DNA from: Didymella arachidicola
Taxonomy: Eukaryota > Ascomycota > Dothideomycetes > Pleosporales > Didymellaceae
Direction of reading: 5' to 3'
NCBI GenBank assembly: GCA_016630955.3
Contig: CM049997.1
Coordinates: 806,001 to 870,000, forward strand
DNA: 64,000 bases
Made by a program: the position numbers and the translations under genes. The notes beneath the pieces are model-generated. The model was not told where the DNA came from, did not search any database, and saw nothing but the letters and a program-made list of their open reading frames with translations. Shown piece by piece: positions 32,789-43,946 of the stretch. How positions within the stretch are numbered: position 1 is the stretch's first letter; each line of letters begins with the position of its first letter.

Positions 32789-33727
32789 ATGGATGCGTTT
32801 TCAAAGCCAAATACCTCGTTCTTCGGACTACCAATCGAGATCAGAGATAAAATCTATGACCACTTCTGGAAATGCAACGGCTTGATACACGTCGAATATT
32901 ACGGCAGTTACTTCTGGCTACAACATCGGCAGCTGTCCTCTTCGCCCCGTCATGGACTCTGGCTGAATAAGGGTCGCCTTGACGAGTATGATGAGGAGAT
33001 CTGGCACCGGCCAATTCCAGCTCCCTCTCTACTGCTCGCATCTAAGGGAGTCAGGCGAGAAGCGCTTGCGCAATTGGTTCGAAATTCAGCCTGGTGGTTC
33101 GCCAACGACATCTTCGAAGACTGGGAAGCCATACACCCGCTCTCACAAAGCAACGCAGTCAAGATCGAAGGCATCGGGGGCACATCGCCGTGGAAAAACC
33201 ACACCTTTGACTTCACTGTATCTCTCCAAGAGACAACCGATGGCGTACTTAAGACGAGGAATAGCTACGGATGGAGTCGCGCCTACAGACACAAAGCTAA
33301 GAGAGTCCAAGTCCGCAACCCAGACGATCGAATACAACGGCTCTGCGCGACATCGCACCCAACGGGTTCGACAGTGCGCCATCTTACACTCACACTGATC
33401 CTTGCACTCTACAGACCTAGCCCCTGGGTCTTTATCCTAGACGACCTTTACCCCATGGCATCAGCGCTACCGGCTTTATGTACCATCACAGTACGCATCG
33501 TTCCTAGCCCTGAGCACGAACATAGATACTTCAGACGGTCAATCATGTGTGGCTACGGGCCCGCAGGAAATATAATGCTGGCCAAGAATCAGATCGAAGA
33601 GGCGGCTTACCCTGCCATCGTGGATCTTGGCAAGGCGCTTTTTTGTGAAAAGGAGTTCACTTGCGAGGACGGGGGATGGGAACGGGAGACCTATATACTT
33701 GAGCTCTCGACAGGGGATGGGATATAA
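32789..33727 (+). CDS. Hypothetical F-box-like protein (LPxEIRD family), copy B
   Basis: Single exon, 312 aa from the Met at 32789; the frame is open upstream to 32723 but the internal Met gives an N-terminus matching copy A (MDAFSKPNTSFFGLPIEIRD). Shared landmarks in the same order: LPIEIRDKIYDHFWKCNGLI, LQHRQL, PSLLLASKGVRREALAQL, VRNSAWWF, WKNHTFDFTVSL, LDDLYPMASALPAL and GWERETYILEL. Pairwise identity looks low to moderate, so the duplication is old. No catalytic motif is seen. The pair together with the divergent promoter 32542-32788 makes a compact unit whose role is unknown. Confidence 0.7.
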   Translation: MDAFSKPNTSFFGLPIEIRDKIYDHFWKCNGLIHVEYYGSYFWLQHRQLSSSPRHGLWLNKGRLDEYDEEIWHRPIPAPSLLLASKGVRREALAQLVRNSAWWFANDIFEDWEAIHPLSQSNAVKIEGIGGTSPWKNHTFDFTVSLQETTDGVLKTRNSYGWSRAYRHKAKRVQVRNPDDRIQRLCATSHPTGSTVRHLTLTLILALYRPSPWVFILDDLYPMASALPALCTITVRIVPSPEHEHRYFRRSIMCGYGPAGNIMLAKNQIEEAAYPAIVDLGKALFCEKEFTCEDGGWERETYILELSTGDGI

Positions 33728-33939
33728 AGACTGTAGGCAATTGGCTCGAGGGATGAGATAGGGCTTCCAAATGTACATTTTGGATGTTCATAGACGAGGC
33801 ACTGGCATATACTCAATACCAATATCGGCGCAGACTCGGTCTTGGATAGCTCACATATGGTGAGCGATGACTCTGGCCAAACCACGAAACCTTGATCTCT
33901 ACCAGACTGGATCAATACCCTGTCTCATATGTGCCTTCT

Positions 33940-36541
33940 CTATAGATTCAGCTCGCGGCTCCCCTCAATATCCACAACAGCCACACTCTCAATATGCGCA
34001 GCCGACTGAGCGAACAAGAACTCGTATTGCCCGCGGTCGACCTTCCAGCTCTTAGACGCCTCATCGAAGTACGCGAAATCTCTTAGTGAAAGAGACAACT
34101 CAACCTTCTTCTCCTCACCGGGCTCCAAGTGTACCTTCCTGAACGCAGCTAATGTCTTAATCGGGTGCTCAGGGGACTGTTGCTTCCTACCCACGTACAG
34201 TTGAGCGACCGTAGCGCCTGCTACGCTGCCAGTGTTCTTGACTGTCGCAGTAGCCTTAAAAGCAACTGCAGATCTCTGCTCAACGTTGCCGTTGTCCAGG
34301 GCAAAAGTGGTGTAAGACAGACCGAAGCCGAAGGGAAACTGGACCTTATCTCTTGAAACACGGTCGTAGTGACGGTACCCAACGAAGACGCCTTCTTCGT
34401 ACTTGACGGTGAGCTGATCGCCCTTCTTCTCGCCAGGGAAGTTACCGTAGGCAGGTGCGTCCTCAAGGTGTTTGGGGAACGAGACAGGCAATCTACCGGA
34501 CGGGTTGACAGCTCCAGAGATGATGTCAGCAATGGCATTACCGGCTTCCTGGCCAGGAAACCATGCCTGCACGAGAGCAGCAATCTTAGATAACCACGGC
34601 ATGGCGATGGCAACACCAGTTGAGTTCACGACGATGGTGTTACGATTGAGAGATGCAACTGCGTCGACAAGGGCGTCCTGAGATCCGTCGCGAGGCAAGT
34701 GGAAGCTCTGCTGATCCTGCCCTTCGGTCTCCCAGGCTGGAGTGTGGCCAGTGAACACGATAGCGAAATCGACTTCTTTGGCAAGGCTCTTTGCCTCGGT
34801 GAGCAGATCACGGTTATGCTCTTCTTCGAGCATGAAGCCCATTCTGAATCCAGGCAGACCAGCGAGAATACCCCACTCAGACCCTCCTACTGGTGGCAAC
34901 GAGTGGATCTGGATTTTGTACTCTTCACCCTCCTTGAAAGCAAATGTAAATTCCTCTTCAGGGTTGCCACCCAGCAGAAAGCCCATTGGATCTGGCGAGT
35001 TACCCTTCTGCTCGAACACTACCTTGTCGTTGATGGTGACAGTCGTAGGACCAATGCCGGAGCAGCCCAGGTAGTGTTTCCCTGATGCGGACGGAACGAA
35101 GGTGGTAGACAGCCTGGCTTCCTTTCCGACGGCCTCATGGTCGAGGATCGGGTTGAAAGCAGACTCCTTGAAGGCGTCGACGGTTTTGTAGGGCTTCTTC
35201 GAATCGCCATCTTTGAAGAGCTCCATCCTCCATCCGTGGTTGCCCTGGGCGTCTTTGCAGTGCCTCGCTAGAGGTGGCAATAATCGGTAGGTCTGGGCAC
35301 CCTTCGCAAATTTGAACTCGACATCGTCACCGTATGCAGTCTTCAAGCCCTCCTCAGGTGTAATGCGGTAGTGTGCGTTGAGACTCGCACTTCCTCCACC
35401 GTGGATGAGCGCCTCCTTGGCAAGTCCGAAAAGGCCAATCTTCTTGCCTTTGACTTTCTCCTTGCTCAAGGGCAGTATGGCACCGTCGTTCTTTAGCAAA
35501 GTGATGCCCTGACCGGCGACATCTCGGATGAGCTTGCTGTGTGCTGGGTTGACAATTGACTGCTCAGGGGGTATCTCGGGGTTCTCAAACCCTCCCACCT
35601 TCTCTATCAGTTTCAGTACTTCCTTGGCGCGCTGATTGACCGTCTGCTCAGACACTTCTCCCTCCTTGATTGCCTTTAGGACTGCCTCTTTAGTCCGCCA
35701 TCTTGTAGGCCCAGGCATCTCAAGGTCGAGTCCGGCGTTCAGTGAGTCGGCAGTAGAGTTTGTGCCTCCCCAGTCACTCATGACAAGTCCATCCCAGCCC
35801 CACTCGCCGCGCAGCACTTGCTTTAGGAGGAAGGTGTTCGAGTCTGCATGAGTCCCGTTGACCTTATTGTAAGCAGTCATCACAGCCCATGGATTGGCCT
35901 CCTTGACTGTAATCTCGAAAGGCTTCAAATAGATCTCTCGCAGTGCGCGTTCGGAGATTATTTCGTTGACGAATAGACGCTCGGTCTCCTGCTCGTTCGC
36001 TGCAAAGTGCTTGATCGTCGCTGCAACGCCCTTCTCTTGGATGCCTTTGACGACATTGGCAGCCATATGACCTGTCAGGTACGGATCTTCCGAAAAACTC
36101 TCAAAGTTGCGACCACCAAGAGGATGTCTATGATTACACATTGTGGGGGCGAGCCTGTCGAGTCTGTCAGTAGCAGGTCAGTCTACTTGATGATCGACCT
36201 CACAAGACTCGCGCGCTCTTCGTCTGCGTCTCTTCTGCCAATGCGTTGCCTATCCGGTGGGCGAACTCCGGGTTCCATGATGCAGCAGAACAAACTGCAG
36301 CTGGGAAGCATGCTGCTCGTGTCCCTCCCGCAAACACTTCGCCTCGCGCTCCGTTGGGCCCATCACTAGTCTATGAGGGGTCAGTGAAAACGGGCATTTG
36401 GGGACTCGCATCACTCACTTTGATAGCAGGGACACCTTTGTCTGGAATTGGCACGGTCTCCCAAAAGTCTTTGCCTGCGAGCAGTGAAACTTTCTCCTCC
36501 AGGGTCAGAGACCCAAGGATGGTCTCGATCTTCGCGCTCAT
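33940..36541 (-). CDS. Beta-glucosidase, glycoside hydrolase family 3 with PA14 insert
   Basis: Hydrolyses terminal beta-glucosyl residues (cellobiose, aryl glucosides). Exons 36541-36419, 36370-36204 and 36154-33940 give 834 aa; both short introns have GTGAG donors. The N-terminal (alpha/beta)8 domain carries TSDGPNGARG, AATIKHFAANEQE and VMSDWGGTNS, whose Asp is the catalytic nucleophile. The GH3 C-terminal domain starts near IGLFGLAKEALIHGGGS. A PA14 carbohydrate-binding insert lies between (KHYLGCSGIGPTTVTIND, FKEGEEYKIQIHSLPP). A C-terminal fibronectin-III-like domain has TVAQLYVGRKQQSPEHPIKTL. There is no signal peptide, as in the intracellular PA14-type fungal beta-glucosidases. TPAWETEGQDQQSF is the region expected to hold the acid/base Glu. 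Confidence 0.95.
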
Positions 36542-37276
36542 GGTGGTCGAGCGGTGTCACCAAATACTCCGTGATATGACGTGCAACTTTCCAAGTCCTG
36601 ACGTGACGTATTCTCCGCAGCAAAGGGACAGTCTTGAGGAGAGAAATGAGGGGGTATAAACGCTATCCTGTCGCATCTGCCACAAGGGCAACGACCAACC
36701 TTATAAGATGCGGAGCCCACCATTTCCCCTGCGAGCATCGGAGACCCGGCGAGCCTATCCGCCAGACGAAGGCATCGGCATCGTAGAACCAGAAGAGTGG
36801 AGAAGTCCTTCGCAGTATTAGCACCAAAGCGGCAAGAGCTAACCGGAGTTCATGCGGCGCAAGAGTTAGCCACAACGAAGGTGTAGAAGCGGGCGATCTT
36901 GATTGGTTGTACATCCCGCACAGCACGCTCGACTACCGTGGCCGAAGATCAACCGCCCGAGGCTTTCGATGTGTGGACCGCAGAATACCCGGGGGTACAG
37001 GATACGTAGGCTACCAAGATCAGATGATAGCGTTATGTGGAGACGGATTCTGTTGATGTGTAGAGACGCGACAAGTCGCAGCAAACGCCGAGCGCGAGAG
37101 CAAGAGTCGCGGAGGTCGCGGTCCATGCCCACGTGGGGCCTTGCCGAGGCTCCGGTCGACTCGAAAAGACTGGCTGAAGAACAGCATCACGTCATCTTCA
37201 ATACTGTACTTCTTTCTGTGCGAGTTGTCGTTCGATATCTCTTCTTCTCTTTAGCTGTTGAGTATTTTAAAAGGCA
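36542..37276. promoter_or_regulatory. Divergent promoter region, beta-glucosidase / FAR-17a-like gene
   Basis: 735 bp between the two outward start codons. A TATAAA lies at 36655-36660 on the plus strand. A CCCGGGGG run at about 36990 resembles the GC-rich cores bound by CreA-type repressors, which is only a suggestion. No gene seen. Confidence 0.4.
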
Positions 37277-38330
37277 ATGGCTCTTTCAGAAAAGGTTGCC
37301 AAAGTAGGCCGGCGGCACCCGCTGCAGCGATTGGAAGCCCCTTCGAAGGGCTTCTCGGGTGCACTTCATGTACGTACCTGCAAATCGATGAGGAAGGGAC
37401 TGACCCAGGTACCTAGGTCATTGGCCTCATCAGCTTCTACAGCTCGTTCAAATTGTGAGTCCTCTTACCAATTTTGCAAAGATGAACCTCGTTGACGTCA
37501 TGTGAAGTCTTCACGATAATCCCAATCAATTCGTACGTTTAACAGCGAAGTCTTTGAGATACACGAAAGCCTACCTGTCAGACCTCTGACCATTCTAAGA
37601 ACTCTTCATATGGATGGCACCTCCAGTTCCTCACCATAATCGGAATAAGCATCTCCACCGTCTGCTTCGCCTTCGGCCTGCTTGCAGACATCACCTCATC
37701 CTCATCAACAGTTCCAGCATCACCAACCAGCGCAGCCGCAGCATCTCCGCAATCTGTATCTGACTACTTCTTCACCGCCAAGAATTATCTCTCGCTTGTA
37801 GCTGCCCCCATCGAGATCGTCATTAGCATCTTGTACTGGGGCCTCAGACTGATTGATACCGGCCTCGTTGTACCGCCAGATCTACCTCTTCCACCCCTGG
37901 GCGCGGACCTATGCTTCCATTTAGTCCCCGCGGTAGTGTTGGCTATTGACGCCATCTTGTTGTCTCCACCATGGCCGAGCAGCCCGATGAATCCGCAGGC
38001 ACCTTTACTGACTCTCGGACTCAGTACGGGAATCGCGTTTGGGTACTGGTGGTGGATTGTAGGTGCTTCCTTTTTGAGTTTGGAAGTAGTCAATTAACCG
38101 CAGCACAGGAGATCTGCTACTCACACAATGGGTACTATCCATACCCGATCTTCGCGATGCTGACCACATATCAGCGCATTGGTCTTTTTGCACTCAGTGG
38201 AGCAACAATGTGGGTTGCCGGTGGCAGCCTGCGAGCTTTGTATGCGTATGTCAATGGATATGAGTTAATGGAAGCGCTGGAGAAGAGGCAGAGGGCGCGC
38301 AGAATGGGCTCTGAAGGGAAATGGGACTAA
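37277..38330 (+). CDS. FAR-17a/AIG1-like integral membrane protein
   Basis: Multi-pass membrane protein of the AIG1/ADTRP family; animal members are threonine hydrolases of branched fatty-acid esters. Five exons: 37277-37369, 37417-37454, 37508-37532 (only 25 nt), 37600-38058 and 38109-38330, total 278 aa with consistent phases. The microexon encodes LHDNPNQF and is needed to connect FYSSFKF with NSSYGWHLQFLT, both expected at this point in the family. Hydrophobic segments: IIGLISFYSSF region, FLTIIGISISTVCFAFGLL, LVAAPIEIVISILYWGLRL, LCFHLVPAVVLAIDAILL, LTLGLSTGIAFGYWWWI and YQRIGLFALSGATMWVAGG. The conserved His corresponds to HLVPAVVLAID or to SHNGYYPYP; homologues suggest the former region. 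The C-terminus is basic. Function in fungi is untested. Confidence 0.85.
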
Positions 38331-38777
38331 AACTGTGCCCCTCTTTGTTGTCACAGATCTGACTGGCGCTCTAGAAAGACATGTAAAATTCAGAAGAGCA
38401 CCGCTGAAGAAGATCAATTTGACCATATATAACGAAAAAGCGTATGCTGCAAGCCATCTGCATCCACCAGCAGTGATAGATGCCTCTGCACTCCTAGCAC
38501 GCCTGTAGTCGTAGGAACCATATATAACAGATGAACGTTGTCCGTCATGATCCATATTGCATAAAATTAGTGAGTAGGTCTACACAAAGGTCGTGGACCT
38601 GGGCCATGGAGTAGGGATGCCGCTCTCGCTCGTTGAAACAGAGTAAATCAAAAGGTGAAGCGAGGGTCAATCAGTTGAGTATCGAACTGTACGACCACAG
38701 CCGGAAGGCCAATATGATGCCAAGGCCGACTCTAGATAGTGATAGACGGACAGCTGTAACGCGCATTTGGCGTGTGT
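38331..38777. other. Intergenic spacer with short direct repeat
   Basis: 447 bp between convergent stops. The 12-mer ACCATATATAAC occurs twice in direct orientation, at 38422-38433 and 38517-38528. No gene. Confidence 0.5.
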
Positions 38778-40362
38778 TTAGCTCGTAGTGGGGGATGGTG
38801 GAGCGGTGATGGTACGTTGATCGTCATCGTCGTCATCTCGTGGTTGTTGCTGGAAAGCACCATTGGCGCTCAGGAAGTGACCTACCTGCTGGGGACCTTG
38901 CTGGTCTTGACCTAGACTGTAGGCATAGGCATGGTAATGGTGGGCTGGGATCTGGTGACCGTGCAGGTTGCCGAAAGTCGAATGATTGAACGCAGGAAAC
39001 ACGTTCTCCTTATCATCGTATTGGAATGGAGGCTCCACATGGCCATGGAGATAGTCGCGCGTGTAACGAGATTGCGGATCGTTGAGTTGCTTATATGTAC
39101 CATAGCCGTGCAGTGGCGATGGTGATGTCTGATGGGCGAAGCCCGAGGTGAGGTAGTTGAAGTTAGCAGGCTGTGTGAAAGATATATCGTCATCCTCAAA
39201 GACTGCGAAGGCACGTTTGCGCTTCGGGGCGCGATCTCCAATACCGAAGTCAAGGGTTTGGCGAGACTGAGCTGGGAACATAGGTGCGTGGAGGCTTCCG
39301 CGCATTCCTTGCCGGGGTCGACGAGAGACGTTGGGATCCATGGTCGCGAGCGCGGGTCGCGAGAAGGCTGGCCGAGGGCTTTCCATCTTAATCTCGATAT
39401 CCTCTTCGTCATCGAAGATGGAGCTTGAGATCCTTCGCTGTCTTTTGAACGACCCTCGAGGGGTAAAGATGAGCTCAGTAGCCTCCACATCCTGTGAGTT
39501 GAGCTCGAGTTGCTCGACAACAGAGTGGTCTTTCTTCTGGTTCCTCTTGCGCCGCATTTCTGGCGTGGCAGAGTCGAAGATATCCATTCCAGGCCAATAC
39601 ACACCCTTCAGCTTGGTGCTCTCGCTGACGTTCATGTTGTCCCCAGCAAGGTCAAGTCCTTCGTCCTCAATGGCACATGTGTCTTCTGCAGTGTATTGGT
39701 ATCGCCTCTTCGTTCGTTCGCCAGGGTCTGAATATTCGCTCGAGGTCTCGTAGTCCGGATTCGTGAAGCTGCGAGAGCTAGCACGAGATTCGGTATGGAA
39801 GTATTGAAGATGGGAACCGAACGGGCGGTGACGCAGGACAGGACCAGCATGTGGTGCAGGTGTGGGCGTAGCAGAGTCCGGCTCCACCTTGATGACTTGT
39901 TGTTCTGAGAGGCGTGGATCGAGGAACCCACCAATGGCAGCATGGCGAGCTGGACGTGGGACAGGAGCCTGAATTCTGGGGTGTGGAGTAGTCCGGGCTC
40001 GCAATTGTCAGTAACGGCTTGCATGTACAGGGCTGGAGGGTCAGCTCACCAGAGGGCCTGGCACGCGTGCGACGCTTGTCCTTCTGGTTCATTCGGTCGG
40101 ACATGAGCTCTTCGACATTCCAGTCTGCGTACCACCTAGAAGAAAGTCAATTCACTGTCATTGCCGGCGCAAATGGCAACTGGTACCGATCATAAGTGTC
40201 GATGATGCGGCGAGAAGCTTCTTCAGATGTTGAGCGAACTTTGACCTTGTAATAGTTGGACAGATGGCCTTTGCTGGCAATGTGTGTAAGGAGATGCGAG
40301 ACATCGCTGAAGTTTGGCTTCTTGGGACAGATGCTGCACAGAAGAGGTATGTTGGACGCCAT
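38778..40362 (-). CDS. Single C2H2 zinc-finger protein, unknown function
   Basis: Three exons: 40362-40187, 40135-40050 and 39997-38778, total 493 aa with agreeing phases. Residues about 9-33 form one C2H2 finger: C-x2-C (CSIC), then HLLTH with a final His in SKGHL, giving a finger with a longer C-terminal His spacing. A basic patch RMNQKDKRRTRARPS follows across the second intron and may be a nuclear localisation signal. The rest is low in order: acidic, Ser-rich and Pro-rich segments, RKRNQKKD and RAPKRKRAFAVFEDDD (another basic/acidic pair), and an Asp run DDDDDD near the end. A conserved WYADWNVEELM lies just after the finger. I do not recognise the family; a nuclear, possibly DNA-binding, role is inferred. 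Confidence 0.8.
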
Positions 40363-41013
40363 GACATATGGCAAGGCCGTTCAGGGTCGAGCCGGGAGGT
40401 ACTGAGCAACGCGACGGTAAGGAGCGTGAGCGGTGCAGGCGAACTCAAACCGAAAGGACAGTGCTTGCAACGCAATGGGGTACAAAGGAACGACACGAAA
40501 GGAGCGTGTTGAGTGGATGAAGCAGGAGGAGAGGTGGTAGCAGGGCCTGCAGATATGAGAGCTGGTGCACGCAAGCGGCTACCAGGCACTCAAGGCGTCT
40601 CTTGCAGCATGAAGGAGAGGAGAAGGAGAGATGCATTGACTCCCTCGTTCAAAGATAGGAGGAAGGAGGCTGCTGCGTCGAAGAGCAGGAGGATGTTTGT
40701 AGTGCAGAGTTTGGCAGCTAGAGCACGTGGAGAACCCCAGCCTTGCCCCAAACAGGCAGCACCGTTGCTTTCCTCTGGCTTTGTATCTCACGCCTCATTG
40801 ATAGGAAGCGTGAGTTATTAGATAGCGAGAGGTACAGTCAACACTGGGTGAAGGTGAAACGTGAGATGAGCCTGTTCGAGGCTCGAGGCGCCTCGCAGCA
40901 AGCAGGCCACGTCTTTCACCACCAGCACCAAAATTTCACAACAAGATCAGAGTAAAGGCACTTCAAAAAGGATGAATGCTTACCGTCATATAGCACACTT
41001 CTTTTACATTGTT
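40363..41013. other. Intergenic, promoter of the zinc-finger gene and BET2 3' region
   Basis: 651 bp. The open frame 40513-40821 has no motif. Purine-rich GGAGGAGA-type tracts occur at about 40527-40680. No gene supported. Confidence 0.45.
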
Positions 41014-42238
41014 TTATGTTGACTTGCCTAGGCATCGTCTTGTCACAGATCGAGGCATGCAGCTGTAGCAATGTCAGTGATGTTTTCTGACGTAGCTTGG
41101 GCCTACTCACTATACGGGGTCTACTTCTTCTAGCCCGGGGTACTTGAGCAGACTGAGGCCAGCAATACCAAACACTGTGTGGAAGACGTCTACCATATCT
41201 CCAGGTCGATCAGCTAACCCACCAAGCTCAGGGTCCTGTTCTTGTCAGCTGTGGAAAACAGTACGAGCAGGGGAAAGTACCTGGCATTGCAAAATGAATT
41301 GCGTCAGCTTCTCCCCATCGATCCAGTGGAGCTTGTTGAGCATTGCCATACTACTCATCACCCACCAGCTGTAGCACACATCCTCCTTCTTCTCGGGACG
41401 CCCGTTCAACCCGCCATTCTTGAGTTGTCGTTCGCTGAGCCAAGCTCCCAATTTTTCTTGATCGACCAGGTCGAGCCTCCCCGCAATAGACAATGCACCA
41501 ACACACGTAAATACCTGACCTGAGTGAGACTCGGCACCGGGACTTGTGCCATAGCCGCCGTCGAAGTTGGCACAGGAGTGGACATGCTGAACTGCTTTCT
41601 CTACGTCGACCAGATCGAGCAGCCCCATGAGAGACAAGGCGTTCAATGCACCATATAGGAAGCGCGTGTCTCGCTCTCCCCATTCATCCCCTGCAAAAGT
41701 GCCCGTCTCAGGGTCTTGGAGACCTGCAATGACTGGGACTCATGAGCATTGACATACAAACAAGGGGTTCAGAGAAGACACACATTTACCAACCTTCTCC
41801 CGCCCGTCTTTGACGCGCTCCTCAAATTCTGCAAATGCATCCAGGGTTGCTAGGATCTGCACGGCACTGACGGTGTAAAGCATGTGTGCATCATGGCCCG
41901 GCGCTGCGCCGAAACCACCGTTGGCGTGCAGACAGGCGCATACAAAGTCCAGGATCTCATTGCGCGGGAGGGCATCCGGGTGTCCCAGCAAGTGCAGAGC
42001 AGTCAGTCCCCAGTACAGGCCGTTGAGGCGCAGATGCTCGGTGAGCCAGTACTCGAGCTCGTCTTTGCGCTGGAGCGAGTCAGCGCGGCGGTGGTTCGGT
42101 AGTTGGGTGCAACTCGATGAGAATGGCACGCACTGTGTCGAGGCTCTGGATGTAGCGGACGTGCTTGTCCACAAACAGCTGCGTTTCGGCGGGCATGGCG
42201 CCGACGCCTGCTCGACCCGGACCGGAGACCAGTGACAT
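41014..42238 (-). CDS. BET2: Geranylgeranyltransferase type II beta subunit (Bet2)
   Basis: Catalytic beta subunit of Rab geranylgeranyltransferase, which attaches two geranylgeranyl groups to Rab GTPases with Bet4 and the Rab escort protein. Five exons: 42238-42134, 42069-41790, 41723-41281, 41235-41111 and 41062-41014, total 333 aa. The alpha-alpha barrel repeats are clear: LNGLYWGLTALHLLG, ANGGFGAAPGHDAHMLYTVSA, DGGYGTSPGAESHSGQVF and NGGLNGRPEKKEDVCYSWW. Zinc ligands are the Asp and Cys of KEDVCYSWW and the His of DVFHTVFG. The C-terminal exon has only 16 codons; splicing it gives DPVYCMPRSV, the usual family end, whereas reading through would stop just after DPV. RAM2, which also serves prenylation, lies about 12 kb away. 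Confidence 0.95.
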
Positions 42239-42635
42239 GGCGGGCGGATGGAGTGAGACTTTGCAGTTGATGGTGTGGAGAAAGCCTAACACAGTAGTTT
42301 CGACGCGTCCGCACCGAGCAAGCCACCTGGGCCACCCCTGCTCGAAAGGGTCCGCTTGGCACGGCTCTTCTGCACGATGAAGCTCCCACTGCGACAGCCC
42401 AGGCAGCGGATGCGTCGTCTTGCTGTGGTCCGCCATAGCGCCGCGCACACCGCCAGACGCGCTGCAGGGCCAGCGGGAGAAGAGCACTGCACAGCTGGGC
42501 CGGAGCAGCAGCGGCCGCAGCGACGCCTGCGCCGGGCATTGCGGACTCTTTAATCAAGCGTTCGTAACCAGCAGCGCAGCGCACGGACGGGCGAGGATCA
42601 CGAGCTCAGGTACAGCCGCCGCCGCAAATCGTTGC

Positions 42636-42664
42636 CCGTCGCCGCCGCCGCCGCCGCCGCCGCC
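42636..42664. repeat. (GCC)n trinucleotide microsatellite
   Basis: An uninterrupted run of about nine GCC/CGC triplets in the non-coding stretch between BET2 and the RhoGAP gene. A second, shorter set of CCGCCG/GCCGCC repeats lies at about 43007-43053. Confidence 0.85.
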
Positions 42665-43006
42665 TTCCCTTTGCAGGTCGCAGTTTGGGCGCGCGCTGAG
42701 ACGAGAGGAACGCATCCCCCCCCAACGCGGTGTGCGCCATCGTCTCTGTGTGCGCTGGGCGACTCGGCCAGCTCCTGTCTCGCTGCCCCCTCGTGACGCA
42801 GTGCCCTCGACCTCTCCCAGCACCCGGCGCTGCATCCTCACAACGGGCGACTAACGCCTGGAGCAGTGTAGTCAGGGCCGCACGTTTGCTGGGCCCCAAA
42901 ATAGATCCATCCTCCGAGCGAACCACTGCAGTCTGCCCGTACCAGCACTTGCTGTACAAGACACGCCCGCTATTGAATTGGAGTGCGCCGACCCTCTGCA
43001 GACGAC

Positions 43007-43053
43007 CGCCGCCGACCGCCGACGACTGCAGACGTGACCGCCGCCGCCGCCGC
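43007..43053. repeat. Interrupted (CCG)n repeats with internal duplication
   Basis: CCGCCG triplets interrupted by GACTGCAGACG-like units; CTGCAGACG occurs at about 42995 and again at 43026. It resembles the microsatellite 360 bp upstream and lies in the same GC-rich leader region. Confidence 0.65.
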
Positions 43054-43946
43054 CTTGTGTGCGTCCTTGTTCCTCCTGCTGCCCTTGTTGACGCCGCGCT
43101 TGCAGGGAGAAAGATTAGAAAGATTAGTGGGTAAGTGATGCGTGGACGTCAGCGACGAGCCCTCTGTCCCCTCTCCAGGGCCTTTGTTCCACTGCTGGGG
43201 CTGGCAATGTTGTACAACATGTCGCCCGTAGCGCTGCCGGCCCCCTTTCACGTTCCGCAACCACTGCTGACCACGCAGCTCAGGCTGTCGCTTGCTGTTC
43301 GTGCCAGACTCGACGACGACCTCACTGCCCCCCGTACGCGCAGACAAGTGACGGGCCGCCAGAGAGCGAAACGGCAGTCGCTGGTCGCACGCGACGCACC
43401 CCACGGCCCTGACAGCTGGGTCCTGCATCCGAGCCTCCCAACGCCGCCCGCGGGCTCGCGTCTCGAGTCCTCGCCGCCGACGCATCGGTGCACGCCTGCA
43501 GACCGCGCTGGCCAGGGGACACGACAACTCCACCAGGGCTCCCAGCGCCCCCGGGGCTCCCAGGGCTCCAGAGGTTCGTACCACCTGCCGCGCCCTTTAT
43601 CCCGCTGCACCTTGCCAGCTGCCTTTTTTCCTGCTCCGCACTCGCTGACAACATGGGCAGCAAACACAGACGTGTCGATAGCGCAACGCCACTCGATCGG
43701 TTTCCCGCGACTGCCGCGACCCATGTATTGTATTCACTAAGACCTACCGCACCCCACCCTCCTGCGACGCCCCGCTCCCTCGAACGCATACCCGCCGGCC
43801 GCCCATTCGGGCCTATCCCAGAGGAGTGTCCTTTCGCTGAGGTACTTCGCCCACGATCCACGGAACCTCGTGCCGTACCAGACTCGTGAAGAGCAACGCT
43901 AAGCGGACAGCAGCACCAGGGCAAGCCGCACAAGCAAGTTCGCAAG

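Larger units (their letters stand above)
42239..43946. other. Long GC-rich gene-free stretch with triplet repeats, probable RhoGAP leader
   Basis: 1.7 kb between BET2 and the RhoGAP gene, both starting outward, so it holds two promoters. It is GC-rich, which leaves several frames open by chance (43135-43740 plus; 43322-44536 minus; 43488-43889 plus). None shows a domain. The proteins are Pro/Arg-rich, as expected from such DNA. Upstream open frames before the RhoGAP start, if transcribed, could act as uORFs. Confidence 0.5.
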
